A stretch of DNA of 64,000 nt from positions 411,034 to 475,033 of the forward strand of contig MKUW01000006.1 in assembly GCA_001899005.1 (NCBI GenBank). Direction: 5' to 3'. Source of the stretch: Chloroflexi bacterium 44-23 (GTDB lineage: Bacteria > Chloroflexota > Anaerolineae > Anaerolineales > Anaerolineaceae). A program made the position numbers and the translations under genes. The notes under the pieces were generated by a model that was given only the letters and a program-made list of their open reading frames with translations, did not search any database and was not told where the DNA came from. Below, one piece after another: positions 8,921-18,238 of the stretch (position 1 is its first letter; the number at the start of each line of letters is the position of its first letter).

Positions 8921-10195
8921 TCACAAAACTTCACCAAAAAGAAGTTCGCCCTGAAATCTTTTGATGACAATAGTATCGATTTGATTCCAGCGGTCATCAA
9001 CCGTATAGGCACACACCCTCAGATAATTACTACTTAAGCCAACCATCAGATAACTGCCATCCGCCTGCATGGTTCCAGACTCCCACAAAACCTGAACCTG
9101 TTTTCCCAGGTATTTTTTCTGATATTGATGACCCATTTCAGCAAATAATGCACGTAATTCTGCTGATCTGTGCTTGCGAATTGACCCGTGCACCTGGTTT
9201 TCGTATTTAGCGGCAGCAGTTCCAGGTCGAGCAGAAAATGTGAAAACATGACCCGCAGAGAAATTGATTTCGCGCACAAAATCCATAGTCTGCCTGAAAT
9301 CTACATCGCTCTCACCCGGGAATCCTACGATCATATCCGTTGTGATAGCCATTTCAGGATTCTCAGCCCTGGCCAAATCTACAATTCGCCGGAATTCATT
9401 TTGAGAGGTTTTCCTTGCCATCCGCCGCAAAACTGCATCTGCCCCCGATTGCAGCGGTAAGTGTAAATGATTGCACAGACGGGAGTCGCGCCAGATGTTA
9501 AAAAACTGATCATCAAGATCCCAGGGTTCCAGCGATGATAACCGTAAACGGGGAACTTCAGTCTCATCTAAAATGTGTGCAATTAAATCGCGTAAATGAA
9601 CCTGATGCTTAAAATCTCTTCCCCACGAACCGAGATTAACACCGCTCAACACAATTTCCTTAACATCACCAGCAATCGCCCGTTGAATATTCAACATTAT
9701 TTTTTCCATCGGTTCACTGGTGCTTTTTCCTCGAGCAACTTTCGTCACACAGAAAGTACAAAAATTATCACAACCATCCTGCACTTTAATAAAAGCGCGC
9801 GTACGCATGTGATCACCAGGTAATGGCAGCCGTGCGAGTGGCTCTACATCAAAAATTTGGGGGGAAATGTGTAAAAGATCACTGACCAGTGTGGGTTTCC
9901 TCTCATTTACAACCACATTCTCCACCCCTGGTAACATTTGTGCCAGGTCTGGCTCGAGAGTCGCCCAACAACCAGTTACCACCACCTGGGCAGTGTTGTT
10001 CTTAGCTGCCTGGCGAATTTTCTGACGTGAATCTGAGGCAGCTGCCGCGGTGACTGCGCAGGTATTAATTACTACCAGATCGGCAATATCTGAGGTAGGC
10101 ACAATTTCGTGGCCAGCCTGCCGGAATTGGGCTGCCATTATTTCTATCTCGCTCTGGTTCAAGCGACAACCGATTGTATCCAAAAAGATATTCAT
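8921..10195 (-). CDS. mtaB: MtaB-type tRNA (t6A37) methylthiotransferase, radical SAM
   Basis: Adds a methylthio group to N6-threonylcarbamoyladenosine at tRNA position 37. Two iron-sulfur clusters are visible: N-terminal Cys10, Cys46 and Cys76, and the radical-SAM CxxxCxxC at Cys142, Cys146 and Cys149 (GCDNFCTFC). The opening DTIGCRLNQSE marks MtaB rather than MiaB or RimO. The 424-residue length suits the family and the C-terminal ~60 residues would be the TRAM-type RNA-binding domain. It is the last gene of a six-gene minus-strand run, 18 bases after the lipoprotein gene. Confidence 0.93.
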   Translation of the reverse strand: MNIFLDTIGCRLNQSEIEIMAAQFRQAGHEIVPTSDIADLVVINTCAVTAAAASDSRQKIRQAAKNNTAQVVVTGCWATLEPDLAQMLPGVENVVVNERKPTLVSDLLHISPQIFDVEPLARLPLPGDHMRTRAFIKVQDGCDNFCTFCVTKVARGKSTSEPMEKIMLNIQRAIAGDVKEIVLSGVNLGSWGRDFKHQVHLRDLIAHILDETEVPRLRLSSLEPWDLDDQFFNIWRDSRLCNHLHLPLQSGADAVLRRMARKTSQNEFRRIVDLARAENPEMAITTDMIVGFPGESDVDFRQTMDFVREINFSAGHVFTFSARPGTAAAKYENQVHGSIRKHRSAELRALFAEMGHQYQKKYLGKQVQVLWESGTMQADGSYLMVGLSSNYLRVCAYTVDDRWNQIDTIVIKRFQGELLFGEVL

Positions 10196-10213
10196 ACCAT
10201 TAATCTCTTTAAT

Positions 10214-10873
10214 TTAAGGCTGAAAAACAACCATATTATCAAATAAAATATCTACTCCAATTTCATTATAACTGGTGGCGATAAAGCCAACATCCCCAGA
10301 AGTGAAGGTAGCATCCTGGACTTGAAACAAGGTTTGCCCATTAACCGCGAGCGACAATCGATCTCCGCTGCATTCAGCCGTAATTTGATTAAGTGAATCA
10401 CCCTTTGCAATCGCAGATGAAAATTCAAGGTCTGCATTGTTCAATAAATCAAATTTGCCCTCAAATACACGCAGAATCCCAGAATATCCATCACTACTGA
10501 TCAGAAAAGCATAAAAATTCTGATCATCTACCATGCGGCAGATGACACCAAAACTATTATTATTCGGACCGGATACCTTGATTGCATCGGCTTGAATCTT
10601 GACATCCTCAAATTTGTAACCCGGTCGCGACCAATACACCACGTCCGGCTCATTGATCAGGAAATGCAAGCCACCAGCCTGATAAATAACCATTGCATTG
10701 GCTTCATTCCAACTTTTCCATTCATTATCAGTAGTCGAAAAATCATCTGAAAAAAGCACGCTCCCTGAAAGCGGAACCGGAGATGGTTTAAGAAAATATT
10801 TTTGTACCGATGAACAGCCTGTCGTACAAATCAGGAAACAAATGACAAGAATGGGGAGGGCATTTTTTCGCAT
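10214..10873 (-). CDS. Lipoprotein with LamG/DUF1080-like jelly-roll domain
   Basis: Predicted lipoprotein of unknown function. MRKNALPILVICFLICTTGC gives a basic start, hydrophobic core and lipobox cysteine. A Pro/Ser-rich spacer follows, then one domain starting LFSDDFSTTDNEWKSW and containing the YWSRPGYKFEDVKIQADA and FGVICRMVDDQNFYAFLISSDGY stretches. That is the pattern of concanavalin-like jelly rolls seen in DUF1080 and LamG proteins, which often bind sugars. The start at 10873 is preferred over 10909, which would place 12 residues before the signal. It lies between the TPR gene and mtaB with short gaps. Confidence 0.75.
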   Translation of the reverse strand: MRKNALPILVICFLICTTGCSSVQKYFLKPSPVPLSGSVLFSDDFSTTDNEWKSWNEANAMVIYQAGGLHFLINEPDVVYWSRPGYKFEDVKIQADAIKVSGPNNNSFGVICRMVDDQNFYAFLISSDGYSGILRVFEGKFDLLNNADLEFSSAIAKGDSLNQITAECSGDRLSLAVNGQTLFQVQDATFTSGDVGFIATSYNEIGVDILFDNMVVFQP

Positions 10874-10915
10874 AAATATCAATTTTCTCCAGCGCTTTGA
10901 TTTTAGCACAAAGCG

Positions 10916-12346
10916 TTATTTTCCCAGACCCATGCGGTTTAATAAATCTTCAGCCGCGTGAGCGAGGGTTTCATTCTGAGCATAATCAGCGGCATTCTTC
11001 AGATAAAAATAAGAGAGATTATATTCCCCTTCCAAATAATAAAGCTGTCCCAGATGGAACTGAATCAGGGCAGAATATGGCTGCAATTTGCTGGCTTTGA
11101 TTAAAAACCTTTCTGCGCTTTTATAATTTTCCATTCTTAACTGGATCTGCCCCATTAAATCATTTACTTCAGGGTCATCTGGTGCGATCACAAGAGCTTG
11201 ACGTGCCGCTTCCAATCCATTTGTTTCAACCAAGAAATTGTAATCCAGCGAAAAGTTGACCAACGCTTTCCAAAAAAAGATGTCCTTAGGAGAAAGCTGA
11301 ACAGCTTCCATCAACTTAGTCATTCCAAGCTGTGGATCACCAGATTGAGCAATCGTTCTACCCATTTCATATAACCAAAAAGCCTGCTCAGGTTCCAATT
11401 TAGCCAAATCTTCATAAATTGCAAGACTGCGGCTAAATTGATCCTGACTGCGCCAATAGCTGGCTAAATATGCTTTTACAAGGATTGAATTTGGATTCAA
11501 TTCATTGGCTTTTTCAAGTGCAGGCAATCCATTTTCTCCCAGGTAGGAATAAGCATTCCCCAGAAATGCCCAGCCTTCAGCATAATCAGGGTTAATTTGG
11601 GTTGCTTCTTCAAAGGCAAAGCTGGCTAACAACCACTCACCCTCATTCGAAATTGATTTACCTGCCAACACCAAGCGGTAGGCATCATCTTGCTGGTTTG
11701 CCATCAAATTAATGTCGGTGACCAGGCGATCGATACTTTCCTTTCTCTGAGGCATTTTTTGTAACGCTTGGAGCAACGTTCGGGAAGCGGAGGCCGGATC
11801 AAAAATGATCTGGTATAAAGCCAGGCGGTATTGAACCTTTCCATTCAAAGGCTCAAGCGCAGCCCAGCGTTTGATGGTGACAAAAGCTCCATGCCGGTCA
11901 CGATTGTCTTCTTGTTTTTCGAGCAAAACAGACAAGTCTTCTACGTTTAAATCAGTCCGTTCGGCAATTTCTTGCCAGGTTTTAACTGCCAAATCACTTT
12001 GCTTATTTTTTTGATATGAATTCGCCAGTATAAATTGCTGCGGTACGGTCAGTTCACGGTTTTCTGAAAGGATGGAAAGCGATTCAATCGCTCCGGCGAA
12101 ATCACCATTATCATATTGAAGCTGCGCTAATTGCTCGCGAATATCGTATTGCCAGGGTTGCTGTCGGAGGAGCGCTAGATATCGATTGATTAACAATGCT
12201 GGGTTATCCTGTTGTTTTAATTCTTGAATATCTTGCCAGTTTTTCAAAATTGACCTTGGTTGCGGAGTAAAAGCAAACAACAAAACAAAGATAAGAGGAA
12301 GAAAATTAAGAAAAAAGACTTTGGCTTGTTCAATCCTGGATTTCAT
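10916..12346 (-). CDS. Membrane-anchored TPR-repeat protein
   Basis: A single hydrophobic helix near the N terminus (VFFLNFLPLIFVLLFAF) anchors a long extracytoplasmic helical-repeat region. Several TPR-like units are visible, for example the AEGWAFLGNAYSYLGENGLPALEKANELNPNS and PEVNDLMGQIQLRMENYKSAERFL regions and, at the end, a unit with LGQLYYLEGEYNLSYFYLKNA. TPRs mediate protein contacts; the partner is unknown. The start MKSRIEQ at 12346 is chosen because the 12367 alternative would overlap the preceding methyltransferase. The stop of that gene lies four bases upstream, so the two are probably coupled. Confidence 0.8.
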   Translation of the reverse strand: MKSRIEQAKVFFLNFLPLIFVLLFAFTPQPRSILKNWQDIQELKQQDNPALLINRYLALLRQQPWQYDIREQLAQLQYDNGDFAGAIESLSILSENRELTVPQQFILANSYQKNKQSDLAVKTWQEIAERTDLNVEDLSVLLEKQEDNRDRHGAFVTIKRWAALEPLNGKVQYRLALYQIIFDPASASRTLLQALQKMPQRKESIDRLVTDINLMANQQDDAYRLVLAGKSISNEGEWLLASFAFEEATQINPDYAEGWAFLGNAYSYLGENGLPALEKANELNPNSILVKAYLASYWRSQDQFSRSLAIYEDLAKLEPEQAFWLYEMGRTIAQSGDPQLGMTKLMEAVQLSPKDIFFWKALVNFSLDYNFLVETNGLEAARQALVIAPDDPEVNDLMGQIQLRMENYKSAERFLIKASKLQPYSALIQFHLGQLYYLEGEYNLSYFYLKNAADYAQNETLAHAAEDLLNRMGLGK

Positions 12347-12350
12347 GCAT

Positions 12351-13145
12351 TTACTTTCGGCAAACAAACAGGCCGGTGTGTTTTTGAATATGGATTGATC
12401 CGTCTTTATTTATTATATTTTGGATCTCGTCATTAAACAATTTCACCTGTTCAATTGTGATGAAATTTCCCCAAAGCGATAGGATGTAGTCCAAAAGAGG
12501 CTGCACTTCATTGATTTCCAAAGAGTCATGAAAAATCTCAAGTTGTATATCCGTGAAAAATTCGCGCAGGAATTCCTTTCCATTTTCCAGATTGAAATTA
12601 CGGGTTACATTCAAAGTTTTCATCAGGTTTGGGGCAATTCTCTCAACCAATTCATTCAATTCTTTCATGTGATCAATCCCGTTGGTGGCAGCCATCAAGG
12701 TGCCACCCTGCACCAGCACGCGTTTGACCTCGCTAAATGCTAGTGAGAGATCCGGAACATGATAGAGCATGTGATTGGCAATCGCCAGATCGAATTGAGT
12801 ACGTAAATATGGCAGAGCTTGAATATCAGAAACGATAAAGCGAAAACTTTGAGCGGGTAATCCTGCTTTACTGGCAGATTTAATCATGCCATATGAGAAA
12901 TCATTCAGAAAAATATGCTCATTATTGTGATTAAGTGAATTGTTTTCGCGCCACATACTGGCATGCCCGGCTCCCACTTCCAGTATTCTTTGGGCGTTAA
13001 TTTTTTGAACTCGTTCTAGGATCCAGACATTCCAATCAAGAGGATTGGTACTGAATTGTTTATGAATGCGAATACGGGCAGCCAGATTATTGCTATTTTT
13101 ATATTGAATTTTTCTTAAGAAAGCGGGATCATTGCGCAAATTCAT
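12351..13145 (-). CDS. Class I SAM-dependent methyltransferase
   Basis: A 264-residue cytoplasmic enzyme of the Methyltransf_11/25 kind. SAM-binding motif I is ILEVGAGHASMW (about residues 55-66), an acidic motif II follows after NDFSYGM, and FDLAIANHMLYHVPD with FSEVKRVLVQGGTLMAATNG forms motifs III and IV. The substrate cannot be read from the sequence. The C-terminal half (FFTDIQLEIFHDSLEI) resembles small-molecule methyltransferases more than RNA ones. It lies 18 bases after the DUF218 gene and 4 before the TPR gene. Confidence 0.85.
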   Translation of the reverse strand: MNLRNDPAFLRKIQYKNSNNLAARIRIHKQFSTNPLDWNVWILERVQKINAQRILEVGAGHASMWRENNSLNHNNEHIFLNDFSYGMIKSASKAGLPAQSFRFIVSDIQALPYLRTQFDLAIANHMLYHVPDLSLAFSEVKRVLVQGGTLMAATNGIDHMKELNELVERIAPNLMKTLNVTRNFNLENGKEFLREFFTDIQLEIFHDSLEINEVQPLLDYILSLWGNFITIEQVKLFNDEIQNIINKDGSIHIQKHTGLFVCRK

Positions 13146-13163
13146 CCAATTTCCTTTTCCTGA

Positions 13164-13823
13164 TTAATTTAATAATTCCGGCTGAATCGTGATTGCAACC
13201 AATCCAAGAACTTCCGAAATAGTTTGCCGCCAGCCCCGCTGTGATAAAAACCAGGTTGTTGGATGATACCAGGAATCTTGAACACCTGTTGCCAGGGTTT
13301 TTATTTCAGCTCTTGAGGCAATTTTTCGAAAAATCAATCTAGCTCTACGCACGTGATAAGGTCCCGTGACCACCAATAACGATGAGAGATTCCTTTTCTG
13401 CGCGAGTAGCACAACGGCATGTGCTTCTTCAATGGTGTTGGTTGCCATTCCTTCTGAAAATAAGATTGAATCTGAAGGAACTCCTCCCTCCATGGCTATG
13501 CGCATCAGTTTTTCACTATAGGTCCTATCTTCCCCTATTTCTTCGTTATCTGTTTTGGTTATAACCAGGTAGGAAGCATAACCGGCTTTGTACAAGCGCG
13601 CCGCCTCCCGTACCCGCTCACCTTCATCGCCGCTGAGCACCACGATCGCGTCCACTTTTTGAATTTTATCGCCTGCATTTAAGAATAAACCTGTACCGAC
13701 CAACCCACCTAACAAGCAAACAAACCCCAAAATAGCAATAATAATAATGAGTAGAAATGCAGAGACAGTTCTTCTATTGATATCGACTTCTACCTCCTCA
13801 GCTTGTTTGATGATCCAGGGCAT
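13164..13823 (-). CDS. YdcF/SanA-like DUF218 membrane protein
   Basis: A 219-residue protein with one N-terminal membrane helix (LLIIIIAILGFVCLLGGLVG) and an extracytoplasmic DUF218 domain. Family landmarks are DAIVVLSGDEGERVREAARLY, the NTIEEAHAV motif, and LLVVTGPYHVRRARLIF. Relatives such as ElyC and SanA affect envelope integrity and vancomycin sensitivity, but the reaction is not settled. The start overlaps the end of the malY-like gene by 26 bases, implying coupled translation; an internal start is possible but would cut into the region before the helix. Confidence 0.85.
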   Translation of the reverse strand: MPWIIKQAEEVEVDINRRTVSAFLLIIIIAILGFVCLLGGLVGTGLFLNAGDKIQKVDAIVVLSGDEGERVREAARLYKAGYASYLVITKTDNEEIGEDRTYSEKLMRIAMEGGVPSDSILFSEGMATNTIEEAHAVVLLAQKRNLSSLLVVTGPYHVRRARLIFRKIASRAEIKTLATGVQDSWYHPTTWFLSQRGWRQTISEVLGLVAITIQPELLN

Positions 13824-14958
13824 ATTTCATGCGCTGGAGCCCCTCTTGTAAAGTAGCTCGGGGACAGCCGAAGTTAAGGCGTAAAAAGCCTTCACCTCCA
13901 TGCCCAAAGGTAGCACCATCATTGAAAGCAACTTTTCCCTGCTCGAGAAAAAATTTGTATGCGCCACCGGGTAATTCTAATTTCCGGCAATCCAACCAGG
14001 CCAAATAAGTGGCTTTAACCGGCGTTACACGAATTTCGGGGATATTTGATGAAAGGAAATCCATTAGAAAATCACGATTGCCGGTCAGATAGGCTAACAA
14101 TTGCTCGAGCCAAGCCTGCCCTTCCTGGTAGGCAGCCAGGGCAGCCTGGTAACCCATCAAATTTACTCCCGCCATAATTCCCCTTTGGGCAGCCTGAACC
14201 TTTTCTTTTAATTTTGCGTTTTGGATAATGGCAAAAGAGCATTCCAATCCAGCAATGTTGAAAGTCTTACTGGGTGCCATTAAAGTGACTGTATTTTGAG
14301 CGATCTCATTGCTCAAACTTGCGATTGGTACATGCTCATAACCTGGAAAGACCAGATCGCAATGAATTTCATCAGAGCAAATCGGAATATTATGTTCCAG
14401 GCAAATTTCAGCCAGCGCTTCCAATTCATCACGCTTGAAAGCCTTGCTAAGAGGATTATGTGGGTTACAAAGCAAAAACATGGCCGTATCCGGGGTGATT
14501 GCCTGCCGGAAACTTTCCAGATCTACTTCATACCGTCCTGAAGTATCCATATTAAACGTAGCTTCCTGCCGGATCGCTCCGGCATGCAATGGTGCCGGTA
14601 GAAATGGATGATAGACCGGAACCTGCATCAAGACACCTTGTCCCCTGTGGGCAAATGCTTGAATTACATTATTAAATGCCACCACGACCCCCGGGAAAAA
14701 GATGATATCTTCAGTTTTAACTTGCCATTGATAGAGTCTCTGCATTCGTTCACAAATTTCAGTTAATAATGCTGAAGGCGGAGCTGTGTATCCAAAAACA
14801 CCATGGCGTGCGCGCTCAACCAGCGCGTCAATTACAGGTTGTGGTGAGCGAAAATCCATATCTGCAACCCACATTGGCAAAACATCCGCCCCATACACAT
14901 CCCATTTATAACTATTCGTACCACTACGATTAATGATTTCGTCAAAATTATATTTCAT
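13798..14958 (-). CDS. MalY/PatB-type PLP aminotransferase (cystathionine beta-lyase)
   Basis: Pyridoxal-phosphate fold-type I enzyme of 386 residues. MalY/PatB proteins cleave the C-S bond of cystathionine or cysteine; some also act as transaminases. Diagnostic features are the opening NSYKWDVYGADVLPMWVADMDF, the LLCNPHNPLSKAF loop, SDEIHCDLVF with the PLP-ring Asp, and the Schiff-base lysine in APSKTFNIAGL. GAGGAAG precedes the ATG. It heads the minus-strand run that ends with mtaB. The exact substrate is uncertain; methionine/cysteine metabolism is most likely. Confidence 0.88.
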   Translation of the reverse strand: MKYNFDEIINRSGTNSYKWDVYGADVLPMWVADMDFRSPQPVIDALVERARHGVFGYTAPPSALLTEICERMQRLYQWQVKTEDIIFFPGVVVAFNNVIQAFAHRGQGVLMQVPVYHPFLPAPLHAGAIRQEATFNMDTSGRYEVDLESFRQAITPDTAMFLLCNPHNPLSKAFKRDELEALAEICLEHNIPICSDEIHCDLVFPGYEHVPIASLSNEIAQNTVTLMAPSKTFNIAGLECSFAIIQNAKLKEKVQAAQRGIMAGVNLMGYQAALAAYQEGQAWLEQLLAYLTGNRDFLMDFLSSNIPEIRVTPVKATYLAWLDCRKLELPGGAYKFFLEQGKVAFNDGATFGHGGEGFLRLNFGCPRATLQEGLQRMKYALDHQTS

Positions 14959-15192
14959 CGGCTTCCTCGTAAGTTTTGTTGCCTGGATTATACATTTTCG
15001 TTTCGCACCTGTCGAATTGTTTTAACAATTTTACTGTCATCACGCGACTTCTAATCACGGGTTGAGATCTTTTGCAGCCGAGATTTGGCATCGCACGCGA
15101 ATATAACATAACGCAAGGCTGATCAAAAAACAGGCAATCTGTGGCAATCGTCGCTATAATTATGCAATAATCTTTTAAGAAAAGAATTTTAC

Positions 15193-16110
15193 ATGAAAAA
15201 TTTGCCACAAATCAGTTTATTAACCTCTCCAGATTGGAAGAATTATGCCCTGCTCGATTCAGGAGATGGACGCAAGTTGGAAAAATTCGGTCAATACGTG
15301 CTTATCCGCCCGGAAGCAGAAGCAATTTGGAAGCCAACGCTGAATTCAACTGTTTGGGCTCAGGCGGATGCCGAATTCATCCCCACGCCTGAAAAGAATG
15401 GCGGCCATTGGGTATCAAAACATAAAATGGAAGACCGCTGGCCGCTGGCTTATAAGGGCTTGCAATGCTGGCTGCAAACAACCGCCTCACGGCATGTCGG
15501 TGTATTTCCCGAGCAGGCTGAACAATGGGATTGGATTGCATCACAGGTAAAAATGGCATCCAAAAAGGCACGTGTTCTCAATCTGTTTGGTTACACAGGC
15601 ATGGCTAGCCTTGCAGCAGTTCAGGCTGGAGCAGAAGTCACACATGTCGATGCTTCTCAAAAAACACTTAATTGGGGCAAGGAAAACCAGGCACTCTCCG
15701 GTCTCGGGAACGACCCGATCCGCTGGCTGCTGGATGATGCGTTCAAATTTGTTTTACGTGAACAGCGGCGTGGAAGCCAATACGATGGCATCATCCTTGA
15801 CCCGCCTAAATTCGGGCGTGGACCAAAAGGCGAGGTGTGGGAATTTTATAAAATCCTCCCGAATTTGTTGGCCACTTGCGCTCAAATATTAAGCCCGCAA
15901 CCGCAATTTGTATTGCTGACAGCCTATGCCATCAAGGCATCTGCGTTGACGCTTTATTATGCGGTCAATGAAATCATGAGCAAGCATCATGGTACCACCA
16001 CGATTGGTGAGGTATTGTTACAGGAACAATCAAAACAGCACGCCATTTCTATGGCAATATATGCACGCTGGTCAAGGGTACAAAAATCAGGAGCAAGCAA
16101 TGACAATTGA
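15193..16110 (+). CDS. RlmI-like class I rRNA/SAM methyltransferase
   Basis: A 305-residue methyltransferase of the Methyltrans_SAM (PF10672) type related to RlmI/RlmL C-terminal halves. Motif I is VLNLFGYTGMASLAAVQAGAEV (about residues 130-150), followed by the acidic THVDAS, DDAFKFV and the catalytic-region ILDPPKFGRGPKGEVW. The N-terminal ~110 residues replace the PUA domain found in RlmI. Target nucleotide unknown; a 23S rRNA cytosine is the family precedent. TATAAT lies at 15155-15160 upstream but without a clear -35. Its end overlaps the proC start by 11 bases. Confidence 0.85.
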   Translation: MKNLPQISLLTSPDWKNYALLDSGDGRKLEKFGQYVLIRPEAEAIWKPTLNSTVWAQADAEFIPTPEKNGGHWVSKHKMEDRWPLAYKGLQCWLQTTASRHVGVFPEQAEQWDWIASQVKMASKKARVLNLFGYTGMASLAAVQAGAEVTHVDASQKTLNWGKENQALSGLGNDPIRWLLDDAFKFVLREQRRGSQYDGIILDPPKFGRGPKGEVWEFYKILPNLLATCAQILSPQPQFVLLTAYAIKASALTLYYAVNEIMSKHHGTTTIGEVLLQEQSKQHAISMAIYARWSRVQKSGASNDN

Positions 16111-16960
16111 AACGCATTTCACAGTAATTGGTGCCGGAGCGATGGGTGAAGCAATCCTGGCAGGATTAATCCGCCAAAACCTGACTTCACATCAATTTAT
16201 TCAAGCTTCAGAACCGCGCCTTGAAAGACGGGCTGAACTTGATCAGCGCTACGGCATTCACACGACCGCTGACAACATCACCGCTGTTCAAGATGCTGAT
16301 GTAGTTGTCCTGGCTGTCAAACCGCAAAAGCTTGAAAAAATCCTCATGGAACTCAAAGGGCACATCCCGGCCAAAGCGGTTGTGATCAGCATTATAGCAG
16401 GCGCATCATTGGATACGTTAACAAAAGGGTTAGATCACGCAGCAGTTATTCGCACCATGCCCAACACACCCGGGCAAATTGGTAAAGGAATTACCGTTTG
16501 GTTCCCATCAGCATCCGTTAATGAACAACAGCTTGAAAACGCGCGAAAAATGCTGAAAGCTCTGGGCGAGAACCTTCAAGTAGACGAAGAATACTATCTG
16601 GATATGGCTACGGCCTTGTCCGGAACAGGCCCCATGTACGTTTTCCTCTTTATGGAAGCAATGATGGATGCCGGAGTGCATTTGGGATTCTCACGGCATG
16701 TTGCTGAAAAGCTGGTAGTCGAAACCATCCGCGGATCCGTTGATTATTATGAGTCTCAAAATGTTCATGTAGCTGATCTGCGCAATAAGGTCACTTCACC
16801 AGGCGGGACATCCGCAGCAGCCCTTTACTACCTCGAGAAAGCCGGGTTCCGGACTGCCATTTCACGCGCGGTGTGGGCTGCCTACGAACGTTCTCAACTA
16901 CTCGGACAGGGCAAACTTGAACAACCTCCCGAAAAAAATAGCGGCGACTCAGTACCTTAA
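16100..16960 (+). CDS. proC: Pyrroline-5-carboxylate reductase
   Basis: Last step of proline synthesis: reduces 1-pyrroline-5-carboxylate with NAD(P)H. The N-terminal Rossmann motif is VIGAGAMGEAILAG, followed by the DVVVLAVKPQ block and the IRTMPNTPGQIGKGITVW segment. The family signature region EKAGFRTAISRAVWAAYERS lies near the C terminus, after LRNKVTSPGGTSAAAL. Start set at ATG 16100 (AGGAG seven bases upstream), giving 286 residues; the frame runs further upstream inside the methyltransferase gene but without homology. It overlaps that gene's stop codon, so the pair is coupled. Confidence 0.95.
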   Translation: MTIETHFTVIGAGAMGEAILAGLIRQNLTSHQFIQASEPRLERRAELDQRYGIHTTADNITAVQDADVVVLAVKPQKLEKILMELKGHIPAKAVVISIIAGASLDTLTKGLDHAAVIRTMPNTPGQIGKGITVWFPSASVNEQQLENARKMLKALGENLQVDEEYYLDMATALSGTGPMYVFLFMEAMMDAGVHLGFSRHVAEKLVVETIRGSVDYYESQNVHVADLRNKVTSPGGTSAAALYYLEKAGFRTAISRAVWAAYERSQLLGQGKLEQPPEKNSGDSVP

Positions 16961-17024
16961 TCCGCTTGAAATTTAGTCAATTAATAATCATTCAAAAATC
17001 AACGAATAACAATAGGAGCCTTCA

Positions 17025-17963
17025 ATGAAATATCGTCATCTCGGTAAAAGCGGTGTCAAACTCTCCACGGTAGGAATTGGCACGAATCGCTTCGGTGCCG
17101 AACACGTCCCACAAGCAAAGGTAGATGAAATGATTGCTGCAGCACTTGAATTGGGCATCAATCATCTTGACACTGCCAATGTCTATCAGGATGGCCGTTC
17201 TGAAACGATGCTGGGAAAGGCCTTGAAAGGAAAATGGGATAAATTCTTTCTGGCTACGAAATTCAGGCACACAGTCGGACCCGGCCCCAACGATGGCGGT
17301 GCCTCACGATTTCACATCTTGAATGCGGTTGAAGGCAGTTTCCAACGGCTGCAAAATGATCACATCGATTTGTACTATGTCCATAGTTGGGATGACAATA
17401 CCCCCATTGAGGAAACGCTTGACACCTTGAACGACCTTGTTCACAATGGCAAAGTGCGCTACATCGCAGCTTCCAATTTTGCAGCTTGGCAGTTGGCACG
17501 CGCCAATCTGCTGGCTGAAATGCACAAATGGGAATCGTTTGTGGCTATCCAGGAACATTACCACCTGTTGGAACGCAAAGCGGAGCAGGAAATCGTTCCG
17601 CTATGCCAGGCGATTAATGTCGCCATCATCCCGTATTTTCCACTGGCAGGTGGTTTTCTAACCGGCAAATACCAGCCTGATCAACCGATTCCAGCTGGGT
17701 CACGGGGAGCAAGCAGCCCCTACGTCCAGAAATATATGACCCCGGAAAATTTTACGGTTTTGGCTAAATTAACTGCCTGGGCAAAAGATCACGGCCATGC
17801 AGTCAACGAGCTGGCAATCGCCTGGTTGCTGGCACAACCACAGGTAGCCTCCGTCATTTCCGGCGCAACTCGCGTGGAACACATTCAAGCGAATGCCAGT
17901 GCTGGCGAATGGGAATTGAGTAAGGCCGAAGAGCAAGAAGTGCGGGATTTGCTGGGAGATTAA
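17025..17963 (+). CDS. Aldo/keto reductase
   Basis: NADPH-dependent oxidoreductase of the AKR TIM-barrel family, 312 residues. The catalytic tetrad is visible: Asp in LDTANVYQDGRSE, Tyr in the same segment, Lys in FFLATKFR, and His in LYYVHSWD. The C-terminal cofactor region SVISGATRVEHIQANASA is also present. The pattern fits the bacterial YdhF/IolS/potassium-channel-beta-like subgroup; the carbonyl substrate is unknown. TAGGAG lies ten bases before the ATG. It follows proC after 64 bases and may share its transcript. Confidence 0.9.
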   Translation: MKYRHLGKSGVKLSTVGIGTNRFGAEHVPQAKVDEMIAAALELGINHLDTANVYQDGRSETMLGKALKGKWDKFFLATKFRHTVGPGPNDGGASRFHILNAVEGSFQRLQNDHIDLYYVHSWDDNTPIEETLDTLNDLVHNGKVRYIAASNFAAWQLARANLLAEMHKWESFVAIQEHYHLLERKAEQEIVPLCQAINVAIIPYFPLAGGFLTGKYQPDQPIPAGSRGASSPYVQKYMTPENFTVLAKLTAWAKDHGHAVNELAIAWLLAQPQVASVISGATRVEHIQANASAGEWELSKAEEQEVRDLLGD

Positions 17964-18046
17964 CAATCGACCGAACATAGATTTTGAATCGGATCAAATA
18001 AAATTTGACCTTTATCGAGTTCACCGTTGACTAATGAACCCGTAGC

Positions 18047-18108
18047 GGCGAAGGATCGGATGTCAGACCCGGATTGCACTTTCCATGGTTATTATCCGAT
18101 CCTTCGCC
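18047..18108. repeat. Long palindromic repeat, family GGCGAAG...CTTCGCCCACAC
   Basis: Perfect 15-bp inverted arms, GGCGAAGGATCGGAT at 18047-18061 and its complement at 18094-18108, enclose a 32-base spacer. The outer core and the CTTCGCCCACAC flank recur in a second element at 60197-60263, so this is a dispersed family rather than a lone hairpin. It lies in the 275-base gap between the aldo/keto reductase gene and comM and has no U-tract. Confidence 0.8.
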
Positions 18109-18203
18109 CACACATGTTTCTCAGAAAAAAGAGGTGATTGAAATTTATACAGCTAGAAAAAATTTGATTCTATCCATTCCCCAAAATCCCGCCCCATTTC
18201 TAA

Positions 18204-18232
18204 TTGACTTTTTTTCCCGCTTTCATTAAACT
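18204..18232 (+). promoter_or_regulatory. Promoter of comM, placed for a leaderless transcript
   Basis: TTGACT (18204-18209) and TAAACT (18227-18232) are spaced by 17 bases. Only six bases separate the -10 from the comM ATG at 18239, so transcription should begin at or next to the start codon. No ribosome site is visible before that ATG. Confidence 0.6.
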
Positions 18233-18238
18233 ATTGCG

